Assembly: GCF_014502795.1 (NCBI RefSeq)
Contig: NZ_JACVHF010000003.1
Coordinates: 62,001 to 126,000, forward strand
Direction of reading: 5' to 3'
Source of the DNA: Heliobacterium chlorum
GTDB taxonomy: Bacteria > Bacillota > Desulfitobacteriia > Heliobacteriales > Heliobacteriaceae
DNA: 64,000 nucleotides
Positions 62,243 through 64,000 of the stretch are shown here, one piece after another. Below the pieces are notes generated by a model. That model was not told where the DNA came from, ran no database searches, and saw nothing but the letters and a program-made list of their open reading frames with translations. The position numbers and the translations under genes are program-made. Numbering within the stretch: position 1 is the stretch's first letter; each line of letters begins with the position of its first letter.

Positions 62243-64000
62243 CTATCCCAAAGCGGTTAGGCCGCGAAGGCGTTCTTCCAGGGCAGCTTTTTTCTTGAGA
62301 GCTTCCCTTTCCTTTTCCCGCTCTTTCGCCACAACGTCGGCAGGAGCTTTGGCCACAAAGCCGGGATTGTTCAATTTGCTGCCCAGACGGCGAATCTCCT
62401 CTTCGGTGACACGCAGTTCTTTCGTTAAGCGGTCGATCTCTTTGGTCAGATCGATCAGGTCTTTCAACGGCACGTAGACAGTCACATCTCCGACGATAGC
62501 TGTAACAGCGCCTTCCGGTTGCCCGTAAGTGACCCCTTCGATCTTCACTTCCGAAGCGTTGGCCAGATTCGCCACAAAAGCCGATCCTTGGGCGAGCAGG
62601 CGGCGGCTCTCTTCGTTAGAGGATACCAAGATGATCTCAGCCCGTTTTCCAGGAGCCACATTCATCTCCGCACGGATATTGCGAACAGCCCGGATCACTT
62701 CCATCAAAAGACCCATTTCGTTTTCCACCGAGTCGTCCATGAATTCGGCCTGGGCTCCAGGCCACGAGGATACCATGATGGACTGACCGTGATGGGGAAG
62801 CTGCTGCCAAATCTCTTCTGTCAAGAAGGGCATGAAGGGATGTAAGAGTTGCATGGTGCCTCGGAGGACATGAGATAGCACTTTCTGGGCAGTCTGTCGT
62901 GATTTGACTACATCACTCACAGAAGCGTCTTTTCCGTAGAGTCTAGGTTTGACCAGTTCGATGTACCAGTCGCAGTATTCGCTCCAGAGGAAGTCATAAA
63001 TCGCCCGGGCCCCTTCGCCAATGTCGTAGGCTTCCAAGGCTTTGTTAACATCGCCGATGAGGCGGTTATAGCGGGAAAGAATCCACCGATCAGCCAGGGT
63101 TAATTCTCCCCAGCTCTCATGGGGATCAAATCCCTCCAGGTTCATCAGGACAAAGCGAGAAGCGTTCCATATCTTGTTGGCGAAATTGCGGGTCGCTTCC
63201 AAACGCTCAAAATGGAAGCGGATGTCATTGCCGGGCGTATTACCGGTGACCAACATAAAGCGCAGTGTATCTGCACCATACTGTTCGATCACTTCAATGG
63301 GATCGACACCGTTACCTAGGGATTTCGACATCTTGCGGCCTTGCGAATCTAGAATCAACCCATGGATGAAGACTTCCCGGAAGGGGACTTCATGCATAAA
63401 TTCAAGGCCCATAAAGACCATCCGGGCGACCCAGAAGAAGATGATGTCCCGGCCAGTGACCAATACCGAAGTGGGGTAGTACTTCTTCACTTCAGCCGTC
63501 TCATTAGGCCAACCCATCGTCGAGAAGGGCCAGAGACCGGAAGAGAACCATGTATCGAGAACATCGGGATCTTGCTCAAAATGGACAGCACCGCATTTGG
63601 GACAAACTTCCGGCAAACCTTCTTCTTTGCCGCAATAGATATAGTCACAATCTTGACAGTACCAGACGGGAATGCGATGGCCCCACCAGAGCTGCCGGGA
63701 GATACACCAGTCGCGGATATTTTCCAGCCAGCCGAGGTAGATCTTTGTGAACCGTTCCGGTATAAAGGTCATCCGGCCGTCCTTGACGACCTCCATGGCT
63801 GGTTCAGCGAGCGGTTTCATGCGGACAAACCACTGAGGCGAAACCATAGGCTCAACGACAGTGTCACAACGATAGCAATGGCCGACAGCATGAACATGCT
63901 CATCCACTTTGACTAGATAGCCTTGGCTTTCCAAGTCTTTGACGATCTGTTTCCGGCATTCATACCGTTCCATACCGCTGTAGGGACCAGCCTCTTCGTT
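62243..64000 (-). CDS. valS: Valyl-tRNA synthetase (C-terminal part, cut by window edge)
   Basis: About 585 residues of valyl-tRNA synthetase. The frame is open to the end of the window, so the N-terminus and HIGH motif lie outside. Present are the zinc-type region WYCQDCDYIYC with CPKCGAVHF, DTWFSSGLWPFS, the KMSKS motif KMSKSLGNGVDP, the anticodon-binding region and the C-terminal coiled coil (LTKEIDRLTKELRVTEEEIRR) that is typical of ValS. Confidence 0.97.
   Translation of the reverse strand, partial: NEEAGPYSGMERYECRKQIVKDLESQGYLVKVDEHVHAVGHCYRCDTVVEPMVSPQWFVRMKPLAEPAMEVVKDGRMTFIPERFTKIYLGWLENIRDWCISRQLWWGHRIPVWYCQDCDYIYCGKEEGLPEVCPKCGAVHFEQDPDVLDTWFSSGLWPFSTMGWPNETAEVKKYYPTSVLVTGRDIIFFWVARMVFMGLEFMHEVPFREVFIHGLILDSQGRKMSKSLGNGVDPIEVIEQYGADTLRFMLVTGNTPGNDIRFHFERLEATRNFANKIWNASRFVLMNLEGFDPHESWGELTLADRWILSRYNRLIGDVNKALEAYDIGEGARAIYDFLWSEYCDWYIELVKPRLYGKDASVSDVVKSRQTAQKVLSHVLRGTMQLLHPFMPFLTEEIWQQLPHHGQSIMVSSWPGAQAEFMDDSVENEMGLLMEVIRAVRNIRAEMNVAPGKRAEIILVSSNEESRRLLAQGSAFVANLANASEVKIEGVTYGQPEGAVTAIVGDVTVYVPLKDLIDLTKEIDRLTKELRVTEEEIRRLGSKLNNPGFVAKAPADVVAKEREKEREALKKKAALEERLRGLTALG

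Noticed and set aside
1-64000. CRISPR arrays, insertion sequences, prophage, tRNA or rRNA genes
   Set aside because: No regularly spaced repeats, transposase-like products, integrase or tRNA-like cloverleaf was seen by reading; subtle tRNA genes could be missed without a search.

Overview
The window is a 64 kb piece of a chromosome from an endospore-forming, Gram-positive anaerobe of the class Clostridia. The evidence is two spoVG genes, a SpoIVFA/SpoIVFB pair, a Spo0B-like protein beside obgE, the rplU-prp-rpmA order with a prepeptide-type L27, a T-box leuS, and MinCDE with MreBCD and RodA. The gene set would fit the Heliobacteria/Peptococcaceae area, but no marker here fixes the genus. Almost every gene is on the minus strand; the exceptions are a small metallopeptidase-like gene, terC, a 57-codon gene and an amino acid permease.

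Layout, low to high coordinate. 0.1-4.2 kb: a PocR-domain histidine kinase, a YesN-type response regulator and an orphan TctC-type binding lipoprotein. 4.2-8.8 kb: tandem spoVG genes, small uncharacterised genes, a MerR regulator and a Mn2+ riboswitch (yybP-ykoY class) controlling terC. 8.8-13.2 kb: T-box leuS, a DedA protein and a methyltransferase. 13.3-18.5 kb: a BMP-type nucleoside ABC importer with hairpins in its leader and after its first gene. 18.4-34 kb: a long housekeeping block (radical SAM pair, rng, rplU-prp-rpmA, spo0B-like, obgE, proBA, nadD, yqeK, rsfS, sdaAB/AA) with spoIVFA/FB upstream of it. 34-49.7 kb: a permease, a cell-wall amidase, a uridine-kinase-like protein, a PilZ protein and the shape and division cluster radC-mreBCD-mrdA-minCDE-rodA, with maf and a DUF4321 gene.

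The most unusual part is 49.8-58.3 kb, an eight-gene cluster that looks like an undescribed amino-acid pathway. It encodes, in transcription order, an unknown 145-aa protein, a RidA deaminase, an unfamiliar fold-type-I PLP enzyme, an FAD oxidoreductase with a likely Fe-S cysteine motif, a carboxylate-type permease, then (after a hairpin) an 84-aa protein, a 608-aa B12-dependent mutase-like protein and a P-loop protein like aminomutase reactivases. The B12 protein resembles lysine 5,6-/ornithine 4,5-aminomutases, but its cobalamin domain is at the N-terminus and the lysine that holds PLP in those enzymes appears to be Leu. PLP chemistry may therefore have moved to the separate PLP enzyme.

58.4-64 kb: rex, a PiT phosphate transporter gene interrupted by one in-frame TGA, its PhoU-like partner, folC, and the 3' part of valS, which runs off the window.
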